Below are positions 13,583 to 21,889 of a DNA stretch of 27,999 nucleotides, piece after piece. The position numbers and the translations under genes were made by a program. How positions within the stretch are numbered: position 1 is the first letter of the stretch; every line of letters begins with the position of its first letter. Under the pieces are notes generated by a model, which was given only the letters and a program-made list of their open reading frames with translations, was not told where the DNA came from and did not search any database. Location of the stretch: positions 1 through 27,999 of the forward strand of contig DASTBA010000096.1 in the NCBI GenBank assembly GCA_035712285.1. Direction: 5' to 3'. This DNA comes from CAMLHP01 sp035712285 (GTDB taxonomy: Bacteria; Gemmatimonadota; Gemmatimonadetes; Gemmatimonadales; GWC2-71-9).

Positions 13583-15655
13583 ATGCCGGAGAATCGCCTC
13601 GCGGGCAGCGCGTCGCCCTACCTTGCCGCCGCGGCCACCCAGCCGGTGCACTGGTATCCGTGGGGCGACGACGCCTTCCGGGCCGCGGAGGCACAGCGGC
13701 GCCCGATCCTGCTCGACATCGGTGCCGCGTGGTGCCACTGGTGCCACGTCATGGATCGCGAGTCGTACGAGTCGGCGTCCCTCGCCGCCTTCCTGAACGA
13801 CCACTTCGTCTGCATCAAGGTGGATCGCGACGAGCGGCCCGACGTGGACGCACGCTACCAGCGCGCGGTCCAGGCGGTGAGCGGCCAGGGCGGCTGGCCG
13901 CTCACCGCCCTGCTGACGCCGGACGGACGGGCCTTCTTCGGCGGCACCTACTTCCCGCCCGAGAGCATCCATGGGCGCCCCGGTTTCCGCACCGTGCTGC
14001 GGAGCGCCCTGGATGCCTGGAACGAGCGGCGCCCGCAGGTGCAGGAACAGGCGGACACGCTCACGCGGCTGGTGAGCGGGCACCTGGACGAGTCGGCACC
14101 GGGCGCGCTGTCGGAGGAGTTGCTCGACGCCGGCGCCGCCGCCATGCTGCAGGTGTTCGATCCGCAGTACGGCGGGTTCGGGCGCCAGCCCAAGTTCCCG
14201 CATCCCGCAGCACTCCGATTCCTTCTCTCACGCTGGCAGGCAACCGGGGATGGCGCCTCCCGCGACGCGGTGGAGCGCACCCTCGATGGCATGGCCCTGG
14301 GCGGCTTTCATGACCAGCTCGGCGGCGGATTTCATCGCTACAGCGTGGATGAGCGCTGGATCGTGCCGCACTTCGAGAAGATGTCGTACGACAACGCCGA
14401 ACTGCTGCTGGCCTATCTCGAGGGGGCGCTGGCGTTCGGCGACGCGCGGCACGCGGAGGTGGCCCGCGGCGTGATGCACTGGGTGCGCGACACACTGGCC
14501 ATTGGCGATGGGGGCTACGGCGCGAGCCAGGACGCGGATGTCGGTCTCGACGATGACGGCGACTACTGGACCTGGACCCGCGCCGAAGCCGAGGCGGCCC
14601 TGTCGCCCGAGGAGTTCGCGGTCGCCGAGGCGTACTGGGACATCCACACCGCGGGCGAGATGCATCATGATCCCGGGCGCAACGTACTGTTCGTCGCCGA
14701 AAGCGCCGGGAGCATCGCGCGCCGGATGGGCCTGGGCGAGGCCAGGGTCTCGGAGCTGATCGAGCAGGCGCGGGCGGCGCTGCTCAGGGCCCGGTCCCGG
14801 CGGCCGGCCCCGCTGGTGGACGTGAACCGCTACGCGTCGTGGAACGCGATGCTCGCCTCCGCCATGCTGCGGGCCGGCGCCGCCCTCGGTGATCGGGCCG
14901 CCGTGGCGCACGCCCTGCTCACCCTCGAACGCGTGCGCGCCGAGGCACCGGGGCCCGACCGCGTCGCGCACGCGAGGGACGGCGACACCGGCCTGCTCGA
15001 AGACGGGGTCTTCGTCGCCGAGGCGGCGCTGACGGCGTTCGAGGTCACCGGCGACGACCGGTGGCTGGCCTGGGTAGTCGCCCTCGCCGAGCGGCTCTGG
15101 CGCGATCACGAGGATGCGCGGGATGGTGCGCTCTTCGACCTCGCGAATGACGCCGTCGGTGGCGCGCTGCTCGCCGCCCGCGGCAAGCCGGCCATGGATT
15201 CGCCCACCCCCTCTCCGAATGGCCTGGCCGCGATCGTCGCGATCCGCCTGGCCCACCTCACCGGCGACGAGCGCTGGCGCGTGCGTGCCGAGCGCGTGGT
15301 GGGTGCGTTTGCGGGGGGGCTCAGGAGTGCCGGTGTGCATGCTGCGACCATGCTCCGCGCCGCGGACTGGATCCAGATGCCGGTCACCCAGGCCGTGATC
15401 GCCGGGCCCGCAGGCGATCCCGCCGCGCAGCTGATGCACCAGGCGGCCTTCTGCAACTACCTGCCTCGGCTCGTGGTGCGGCGGGTCACCAGCGCTTCGG
15501 CGCCCGGGACGCCACCGGAAGTCGGCGCCTTGCTGGCCGCGAGCGACGGACGGGCGGTCGCCGTGCTCTGCGTCGGCCGGAGCTGCCGACTGCCCAGGTA
15601 CGACGCCGATGCGTGGCAGGCCGAACTTGCCGCGGCAGCGGCGCCGCCAGCCTGA
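13583..15655 (+). CDS. DUF255 thioredoxin-domain protein, YyaL/SSP411 family
   Basis: A 690-residue cytosolic protein of the conserved YyaL family (SPATA20/SSP411 in animals). The first 160 residues form a thioredoxin-like domain opening with NRLAGSASPYLAAAATQPVHW and bearing the redox pair Cys51-x-x-Cys54 in AAWCHWCHVM, followed by the family motif GQGGWPLTALLTPDGRAFFGGTYFPP. The rest resembles an (alpha/alpha)6 toroid as in glycosidases and epimerases, with QPKFPHPAALRFLLSR and GGGFHRYSVDERWIVPHFEKM typical of the family. The biochemical role is unknown. The frame is open upstream, but the start at 13583 matches the family N-terminus and follows a TACCTT box by 6 nt. Length is normal. Confidence 0.93.
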   Translation: MPENRLAGSASPYLAAAATQPVHWYPWGDDAFRAAEAQRRPILLDIGAAWCHWCHVMDRESYESASLAAFLNDHFVCIKVDRDERPDVDARYQRAVQAVSGQGGWPLTALLTPDGRAFFGGTYFPPESIHGRPGFRTVLRSALDAWNERRPQVQEQADTLTRLVSGHLDESAPGALSEELLDAGAAAMLQVFDPQYGGFGRQPKFPHPAALRFLLSRWQATGDGASRDAVERTLDGMALGGFHDQLGGGFHRYSVDERWIVPHFEKMSYDNAELLLAYLEGALAFGDARHAEVARGVMHWVRDTLAIGDGGYGASQDADVGLDDDGDYWTWTRAEAEAALSPEEFAVAEAYWDIHTAGEMHHDPGRNVLFVAESAGSIARRMGLGEARVSELIEQARAALLRARSRRPAPLVDVNRYASWNAMLASAMLRAGAALGDRAAVAHALLTLERVRAEAPGPDRVAHARDGDTGLLEDGVFVAEAALTAFEVTGDDRWLAWVVALAERLWRDHEDARDGALFDLANDAVGGALLAARGKPAMDSPTPSPNGLAAIVAIRLAHLTGDERWRVRAERVVGAFAGGLRSAGVHAATMLRAADWIQMPVTQAVIAGPAGDPAAQLMHQAAFCNYLPRLVVRRVTSASAPGTPPEVGALLAASDGRAVAVLCVGRSCRLPRYDADAWQAELAAAAAPPA

Positions 15656-15681
15656 ACGCTGGCGCCCGCGGCCCTGCCAGC

Positions 15682-15687
15682 TAGCTT
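15682..15687 (+). promoter_or_regulatory. candidate -10 box for lemA
   Basis: TAGCTT lies 46 nt before the lemA start in a 78-bp gap. It sits within CTAGCTTC, a string also found in the gaps at 1370 and 25611. Only position and repetition support it, and no -35 box was found. Confidence 0.3.
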
Positions 15688-15733
15688 CCCACGTTCGCAG
15701 GTTCCCTTGCCCACCGGTCACCGGAGCTCCCGC

Positions 15734-16282
15734 ATGACCCTCGGCTTCGTCGTGCTCGCCCTCGCCGTGGCCGGCTATCTGCTCATCACCTACAACGGGC
15801 TCGTGCGGCTCCGCCAGCTCGCCCGGAATGCCTGGGCGGACATTGACGTGCAGCTCAAGCGCCGGCATGACCTGGTCCCGACGCTGGTGTCCACCGTGCA
15901 GGGTCACGCCGGTTACGAGCGTGGCACACTCGAGGCGGTCGTGAACGCCCGGCAGCGCGCGCAGGATGCGTCGGGGCCGGCGGCCGCGGGAGCGGCGGAG
16001 TCGGCGCTGGCCAGCCAGGTCAGCCGCCTGCTCGCCATTGCCGAGGCGTACCCCGACCTCAAGGCCGGCGCGAGCTTCCTCGAGCTGCAGCAGGCACTGG
16101 TGGACATCGAGGATCACATCCAGAACGCGCGACGGTACTACAACGCCGTGGTGCGGGATCTCGACACGCGCATCCAGCAGTTTCCGTCGAACCTCGTCGC
16201 GAGGGCGATGGGATTCCGCGAGATGGAGTTCTTCGGGCTTTCCGATGCCGCCGAGGGAACGGTACCGGGGGTGAAGCTGTGA
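15734..16282 (+). CDS. lemA: LemA family membrane-anchored protein
   Basis: A 182-residue protein. One N-terminal membrane helix (residues 3-20) is followed by the family core: YNGLVRLRQLARNAWADIDVQLKRRHDLVPTLV, then helical segments including AYPDLKAGASFLELQQALVDIEDHIQNARRYYNAVVRDLDTRIQQFPSN. LemA proteins are helical bundles at the inner membrane with their bulk outside the cytoplasm; their role is unresolved. ATG at 15734 is chosen because GGAG (15723-15726) lies 7 nt upstream; an in-frame TTG at 15707 is weaker. The stop overlaps the next start as GTGA, and the neighbour is a DUF2207 protein, the usual partner of LemA. The pair likely acts in one envelope complex (inference). Confidence 0.95.
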   Translation: MTLGFVVLALAVAGYLLITYNGLVRLRQLARNAWADIDVQLKRRHDLVPTLVSTVQGHAGYERGTLEAVVNARQRAQDASGPAAAGAAESALASQVSRLLAIAEAYPDLKAGASFLELQQALVDIEDHIQNARRYYNAVVRDLDTRIQQFPSNLVARAMGFREMEFFGLSDAAEGTVPGVKL

Positions 16283-17988
16283 GGCGCCTCGCCGGTCTCG
16301 TCTTGCTTGCCCTGCTGGATGCGGCACCGCTTGCCGCCCAGCGCTCGCTCGCGATCCCGAGCTTTCACTCGCGCGTGGCGGTGAACCGGGACGGCAGCAT
16401 CGATGTGGCCGAAACGATCGACGTGAGGTTCACCGGCTCGTGGAACGGCATCTACCGCCAGGTGCCGGTCGAATATCGCACGCCGCAGGGCTTCAACTGG
16501 TCCATCCGGCTCACCCTGCTGGGTGCCACCGACGAGACCGGCGCGTCGCTCCGCACCGAGGCGTCACGCAACGGCCATTACGTGAAGTACAAGATCTGGG
16601 TGCCCGGCGCCCACGACGCCGAGCACACCGTGACGCTGCGCTACCGGGCGACCAACGCGCTCCGCTTCTTCGACGATCACGATGAGCTCTACTGGAATGC
16701 CACCGGCGACGAATGGGATGTTCCGCTGGGCATGGTCTCCGCGGAAGTGATCCTGCCGGATGGCGCCACCGGGCTGCGGGAGGCGGCCTTCAGCGGCGCG
16801 ATGGGCGCCACGCAGCAGGAGGCACTGATCAGCGGGACGGGCACTTCGGTGTCCTTCCGCATGCCGCGGCCGCTGCAGTTCCGGGAAGGGCTGACGGTGG
16901 TGGTGGGCTGGGACAAGGGTCTCGTGACAGCGCCGACCGCCACCGACAAGGCCGCCGGGTTCCTGGCGTCCAACTGGCCGCTGGCGCTGCCGCTACCGGT
17001 GCTGGCCGGAATGCTGCTGCTCTGGTTCCGTACCGGAAGGGATCCCCGGCGCCTCCCGGTGACCGTGCAATACGAGCCACCGCCGGACCTGACTCCGGCG
17101 GAGGCGGGCACGCTCACCGACGAGCGGGTGGACATGCGGGACATCACGGCCACCGTGGTGGATCTCGCCGTGCGCGGCTATCTCCGCATCGAGGAGAAGG
17201 AGGAGGAAGCCTTCTTCGGCCTCACGAAGCGGACGGCCATCACCTTCCATCGCCTGAAGGCGCCGGCGGAGTGGAGCACCCTCGCCCCGCACGAGCAGAG
17301 TGTCCTCGAGGGGGTCTTCAGGGATGGCGCCACCGCCGTGCCGCTCTCCGACCTCAAGGACGAGTTCTACAAGGAACTGCCCGGCATCAAGCAGGGGGTC
17401 CAGGACCGGCTCATGAGCCGGCAGCTCTACCGCTCGCGGCCGGATACGGTGCGGACAATCTGGGTGGGAGCCGGCGTCGTCACCGGTGCGCTGGTGGCGA
17501 TCGGCGGCTCGGCGCTGTCGGGGCGATTCTCCCTCACGCCGGTGCCGTTCGTGGTGGCGGGCGTGCTGGTCGGCCTCATCGTCGTCATCATCGGCTGGAA
17601 CATGCCGGCCCGGACCGTGGCCGGCGCGCGGATGCTGGAGCGGCTGCTCGGCTTCGGCGAATTCCTGGAGCGGGTGGACCGGGAGCAGTACCAGGACGTG
17701 AAGCGGACACCGGAGATGTTCGAGAAGTTCCTCCCCTTCGCCATGGTGTTCGGCGTGGAGAAGCAGTGGGCCCGCGCCTTCCGGGACATCTACACCGAGC
17801 CGCCGCGGTGGTACACCGGCAGCAACTACGGCGCGTTCAATGTGTCGAGTTTTTCGCACAGCCTCTCCGCCATGACGGCGCAGACGGCCAGCACCATGAC
17901 ATCCGCGCCGCGCACCTCCAGCGGCTCGGGATTCAGCGGCGGCTTTTCGGGAGGCGGCGGGGGCGGCGGCGGGGGTGGCGGGTTCTGA
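16279..17988 (+). CDS. DUF2207 membrane protein with glycine-rich tail
   Basis: A 569-residue envelope protein. A signal peptide (1-20, probable cleavage LAA|QRS) is followed by the DUF2207 beta-rich extracytoplasmic domain, with the family features GSIDVAETIDVRF, SWNGIYRQVP and YWNATGDEWDVP. A membrane helix lies at about 231-250 (WPLALPLPVLAGMLLLWF). A cytoplasmic region contains TVVDLAVRGYLRIEE and a winged-helix-like segment, and two more helices follow at about 395-435. The end is Ser/Gly-rich, finishing in a run of about 20 mostly Gly residues, as is common in this family. The GTG start overlaps the lemA stop as GTGA. Function is unknown; consistent pairing with LemA is established. Confidence 0.92.
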   Translation: MRRLAGLVLLALLDAAPLAAQRSLAIPSFHSRVAVNRDGSIDVAETIDVRFTGSWNGIYRQVPVEYRTPQGFNWSIRLTLLGATDETGASLRTEASRNGHYVKYKIWVPGAHDAEHTVTLRYRATNALRFFDDHDELYWNATGDEWDVPLGMVSAEVILPDGATGLREAAFSGAMGATQQEALISGTGTSVSFRMPRPLQFREGLTVVVGWDKGLVTAPTATDKAAGFLASNWPLALPLPVLAGMLLLWFRTGRDPRRLPVTVQYEPPPDLTPAEAGTLTDERVDMRDITATVVDLAVRGYLRIEEKEEEAFFGLTKRTAITFHRLKAPAEWSTLAPHEQSVLEGVFRDGATAVPLSDLKDEFYKELPGIKQGVQDRLMSRQLYRSRPDTVRTIWVGAGVVTGALVAIGGSALSGRFSLTPVPFVVAGVLVGLIVVIIGWNMPARTVAGARMLERLLGFGEFLERVDREQYQDVKRTPEMFEKFLPFAMVFGVEKQWARAFRDIYTEPPRWYTGSNYGAFNVSSFSHSLSAMTAQTASTMTSAPRTSSGSGFSGGFSGGGGGGGGGGGF

Positions 17989-17990
17989 CA

Positions 17991-18014
17991 CACGAAAGCA
18001 CGAAAACACGAATG
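17991..18014. repeat. three tandem copies of an 8-bp CACGAAA-type unit
   Basis: CACGAAAG, CACGAAAA and CACGAATG follow one another 2 bp after the DUF2207 stop. The AT-rich purine run contrasts with its surroundings. A similar broken pattern (CACGGAAG ... CACGAAAG) lies at 19799-19828 in another intergenic gap. It could be a remnant of a dispersed repeat. Confidence 0.6.
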
Positions 18015-18024
18015 ACGGCTCTTT

Positions 18025-18049
18025 GGCGTACGGTCGCTCGTCGTACGCC
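18025..18049. terminator. hairpin between converging genes
   Basis: GGCGTACG (18025-18032) and CGTACGCC (18042-18049) form a perfect 8-bp stem with a 9-nt loop, located between the DUF2207 gene and the stop codon of the converging histidine phosphatase (which begins at 18050). Position suggests a shared terminator. There is no T-run downstream on either strand, so it is not a classic intrinsic terminator. Confidence 0.5.
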
Positions 18050-18607
18050 CTAAGGACGCATCAACGGCCCGTCACAGTTCGCGCGCGAGCCCGGCTCGCC
18101 ATATTGCACCCGCACCAGCCGCTCGGGCCGCGCGTCGAGATCCAGGATGAACATCGTCGAGTAATCCGCGTCACACAGGTCGGGGAGCTCCGGTCCGCCC
18201 AGCGCCGTCACGATCCGGGGAATGGTGTTGCTGTGCCCCACCACCAGTACCACGCTGCGCCGGGGCTGGCGCCGCACCGCGGCGGCCACCGCCCGCACGT
18301 GCGCCGCGCCTCCATCACCCAGCGGCACGACAACGGGAGTCAGGTGCCGCGCGCGCAGGACAGCCGCCGCGGTGAGTCTCGTGCGCTGGCGCGAGGTGAC
18401 GATCACGGCCCGGACGTCGGCGCGCGCAAGCACCACTCCGAGCGATTCGGCCCGCGCCTCGCCGAGCGCGCTGAGCGGTGGATCATCGCCCGGTACGGCC
18501 GCCTTCTCCGCGTGGCGGACCAGGATGACGGTCTGGGCCGGCAAGCTGGCCGGCACCAGCAGAACCGAAAGCAGGCCAAGCCACACCAGCTGCTGCAGGC
18601 CCGTCAT
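18050..18607 (-). CDS. exported histidine phosphatase (SixA/phosphoglycerate-mutase-like branch)
   Basis: A 185-residue protein with a signal peptide (1-24, cleavage likely in LPA|QTV) and a histidine phosphatase domain. Arg31-His32 in LVRHAEK provides the phospho-accepting histidine. TSRQRTRLTA matches the second arginine motif (usually S..R..QTA). His125 in VVGHSNT is the second catalytic histidine. Export means it acts outside the cytoplasm, unlike SixA itself, so it is more likely a periplasmic phosphatase of unknown substrate. A paired-cysteine motif is not evident, with a single Cys in DLCDADYS and another near the end (NCDGP). The ATG lies 3 nt after the stop of the upstream lipoprotein gene, so both are likely on one mRNA. 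Confidence 0.88.
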   Translation of the reverse strand: MTGLQQLVWLGLLSVLLVPASLPAQTVILVRHAEKAAVPGDDPPLSALGEARAESLGVVLARADVRAVIVTSRQRTRLTAAAVLRARHLTPVVVPLGDGGAAHVRAVAAAVRRQPRRSVVLVVGHSNTIPRIVTALGGPELPDLCDADYSTMFILDLDARPERLVRVQYGEPGSRANCDGPLMRP

Positions 18608-18610
18608 CCG

Positions 18611-19195
18611 CTACTTCGCCAGCCCGATCTGCTTCATGAACGTCTGGTTGTCCCAGTAGAGGTACTCCTCGTCCATGACCCCGCCCTTCCAGTGTCCGAT
18701 GGTCGCCATCGGCACGGAGAAGGACTTGCCGGTCGGCTGGACGAACTTGCCGTTCCCGAGGGGCATCGGCTTGCTGAACGTGCCGGTCATGGTGCCGGTG
18801 ACCGCCGTCCAGTCTCCCGACGCGATGCGGATGGGGTGTTCGCTGATCTTCGTATCCGGAGCGAAGACGAACTGCCCCTTGAGGTCGGCGATGTGCGGCT
18901 CAATCCCCCTGGTGGTGTGGCCATCGGGCCAGTGCACCAGGATGTCATTCGCGTGGCTCTCGTGCAGGCGGTCCCACTTCTGGTTGCTGTAGACATCGAA
19001 GTCGAGCGTGTCGAAGGTGGCGAGGCGCGCCGCCGCCGTGGCATTCGCGGCGGTGACAGCCGCCAGTGCTGTCCGGAGCGAATCCGCCTCCGTCTTGAGC
19101 GCGGCGTTCGCGGCACCGCCACAACCGTTCACGGCGACGGAGCCGAACCCGGCCAGCAGGAGGACCAGAACAGAGCGTGAGCGCTTGGGACTCAT
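18611..19195 (-). CDS. SnoaL-like (NTF2-fold) lipoprotein
   Basis: A 194-residue protein. The N-terminus (MSPKRSRSVLVLLLAGFGSVAVNGCGG) is a lipoprotein signal with the lipidated Cys in VNGC. A short Ala/Thr-rich coiled segment follows (ALKTEADSLRTALAAVTAANATAAARL). The rest fits a SnoaL-like polyketide-cyclase or ester-cyclase fold: DFDVYSNQKWDRLHESHANDILVHWPDGHTTRGIEPHIADLKGQF, then SGDWTAVTGTMTGTF and IGHWKGGVMDEEYLYWDNQTFMKQIGL, the last stretch being very typical of the family. The activity of such proteins is varied and not assigned here. ATG at 19193-19195 is preferred over an upstream in-frame start at 19255 because it begins the lipoprotein signal and GAGG precedes it. Confidence 0.85.
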   Translation of the reverse strand: MSPKRSRSVLVLLLAGFGSVAVNGCGGAANAALKTEADSLRTALAAVTAANATAAARLATFDTLDFDVYSNQKWDRLHESHANDILVHWPDGHTTRGIEPHIADLKGQFVFAPDTKISEHPIRIASGDWTAVTGTMTGTFSKPMPLGNGKFVQPTGKSFSVPMATIGHWKGGVMDEEYLYWDNQTFMKQIGLAK

Positions 19196-19301
19196 ATCGG
19201 CCTCATCAGCGTGAAAGGGTCCGTAATCTTGCGGTCCGGATGCTGTACCCCGCAAGAGCCGCCGTCGAAGCGTCCGCTGGCGTCCGGCGCCGCCATGCCG
19301 G

Positions 19302-19307
19302 TACTAT
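19302..19307 (+). promoter_or_regulatory. candidate -10 box for the DinB-fold gene
   Basis: TACTAT matches TATAAT at 4 of 6 positions in a GC-rich gap. Initiation would be near 19314, leaving a leader of about 24 nt before the ATG at 19338. No matching -35 box is visible. Confidence 0.35.
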
Positions 19308-19337
19308 CCTGACGCACCCGAACGCGGGACCGGACCC

Positions 19338-19796
19338 ATGGCCACGGAAATCCAGCGCATCACCGACCAGTTCCATCGCGCCTGGAATGGCGATGCCTGG
19401 CACGGACCCCCGGTGGCCGTGATCCTCGCCTCCATTGACGCGCGGACCGCCGCCTGGAAACCCACCCCCGGGACGCACTCGATCCGCGAACTCGCCGCAC
19501 ACATTGCGGTCTGGCTCGACACCGCCCGCCGCCGGCTGGCCGGGGAAGACTACCAGCCCGGTGCGGCGGACTGGTTCATTGAGCCCGCCGAAAAATGGCC
19601 GGACACGGTACAGCGACTGGGCCGGACATGGATGGCGCTGGTTTCCCTGATCGAGAAGACGCCCGAAGCCCGCCTGGCCGAGACCATGCCGGGCCAGTCA
19701 TACACCGGCTACGTCCTGCTGCATGGCGTGCTGCAGCACTCGCTCTATCACGCCGGCCAGATCGCGCAGCTCCGGCGGATCGCCAGCGAGCAGTAG
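19338..19796 (+). CDS. DinB family (YfiT-like) four-helix metal-binding protein
   Basis: A 152-residue soluble four-helix bundle of the DinB_2 type. The typical metal-ligand histidines are visible in SIRELAAHIAVWLDTAR (second helix) and LQHSLYHAGQIAQLRR (fourth helix). A conserved WKP (AAWKPTPGTHS) before the second helix is also typical. Relatives include thiol transferases and DNA-damage-induced proteins of mostly unknown reaction. It is unrelated to DNA polymerase IV, which is also named DinB in E. coli. A membrane-protein gene follows after 42 bp on the same strand. The gene has no signal peptide and is probably cytosolic. Confidence 0.87.
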   Translation: MATEIQRITDQFHRAWNGDAWHGPPVAVILASIDARTAAWKPTPGTHSIRELAAHIAVWLDTARRRLAGEDYQPGAADWFIEPAEKWPDTVQRLGRTWMALVSLIEKTPEARLAETMPGQSYTGYVLLHGVLQHSLYHAGQIAQLRRIASEQ

Positions 19797-19838
19797 CGCA
19801 CGGAAGACACTTCGAAAGATCACGAAAGGAACTGCCTC

Positions 19839-20344
19839 ATGCCGCTGGAGATCCTGCGAACCATTCACATCGTCACCGGCGCGCTCTGGGTGGGCGCCGT
19901 GGTGTTGCTCGCGTGGTTCATCGCGCCGGCCGCCGGCGCACTCGGGCCGGCAGGCGGCGCCCTGATGAGCCACCTGAACAACGTCCGCAAGATGCCCCGT
20001 TACATGTCGGCCATGGCCGTCCTCGCCATCCTCTCGGGGCTCTCCCTGATGGGCATGGTGTCGCATGGCAACAGCGGCTGGATGCATACCCATATGGGCA
20101 TCACCATCAGCATCGGGGCGGTGCTCGGCATCCTGGGCTTCGCGCACGGGATCGCCACCATCATGCCGCTCACGCGCCGCATGGCGGCCCGCGGCGCCGA
20201 GATTGCGAAGGCCGGCCGGGCACCCACCGGAGATGAGCAGGCCGAGATGCAGCGCGATTTCCGGAAGCTGGGGCGCAACACCCGGATCGCCGCCACGATG
20301 CTGCTCCTGGCCCTCGTGGCGATGGCGATGGCGCGCTACATCCC

Positions 20345-20348
<4 letters not shown>
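19839..20348 (+). CDS. four-helix integral membrane protein, CopD/DUF2269-like
   Basis: A 169-residue protein with four predicted membrane helices at about residues 8-28, 57-75, 86-108 and 148-166. The opening segment IHIVTGALWVGAVVLLAW with an early His and a W-x-G pattern resembles the first helix of CopD/DUF2269-type proteins, where such histidines may hold haem or copper. The family match is by eye and modest. AAAGGA (19824-19829) supports the ATG at 19839. Before it lies a degenerate CACGAAAG-type sequence. Its stop (TAG) overlaps the stop (TAA) of the converging glutamate dehydrogenase gene in the shared string TTAG. Confidence 0.7.
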
Positions 20349-21760
<1,412 letters not shown>

Positions 21761-21779
21761 GCATGAACTCCGGTGGTGG

Positions 21780-21807
21780 GTGACGTGAACTCCCCTCACG
21801 ATAGCAT
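21780..21807 (+). promoter_or_regulatory. candidate promoter for the M61 peptidase
   Basis: GTGACG (21780-21785), 16 bp, TAGCAT (21802-21807): each box matches consensus at 4 of 6 positions. It lies in the 129-bp gap with the divergent glutamate dehydrogenase gene and would give a leader of about 75 nt. Weak but correctly placed. Confidence 0.35.
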
Positions 21808-21889
21808 GACTGCAACCTTTTTGCCCGTTCCTGCGTCCGTTCCCGAGCGTCTCCGGTTCGCCACCAAGTCCTTCAGCGCGGGAACTTCG

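Noticed and set aside
14228..16327. A long open frame (about 700 codons) on the minus strand opposite the DUF255 and lemA genes.
   Set aside because: Antisense to two genes with clear family motifs. Its translation is low-complexity Gly/Arg/His/Pro without any recognisable domain, as expected from the opposite strand of GC-rich coding DNA.
17940..17985. A G/C-rich tandem pattern (GGCGGC-type) near the end of the DUF2207 gene, at first sight a repeat element.
   Set aside because: It simply encodes the glycine-rich C-terminus common in DUF2207 proteins.
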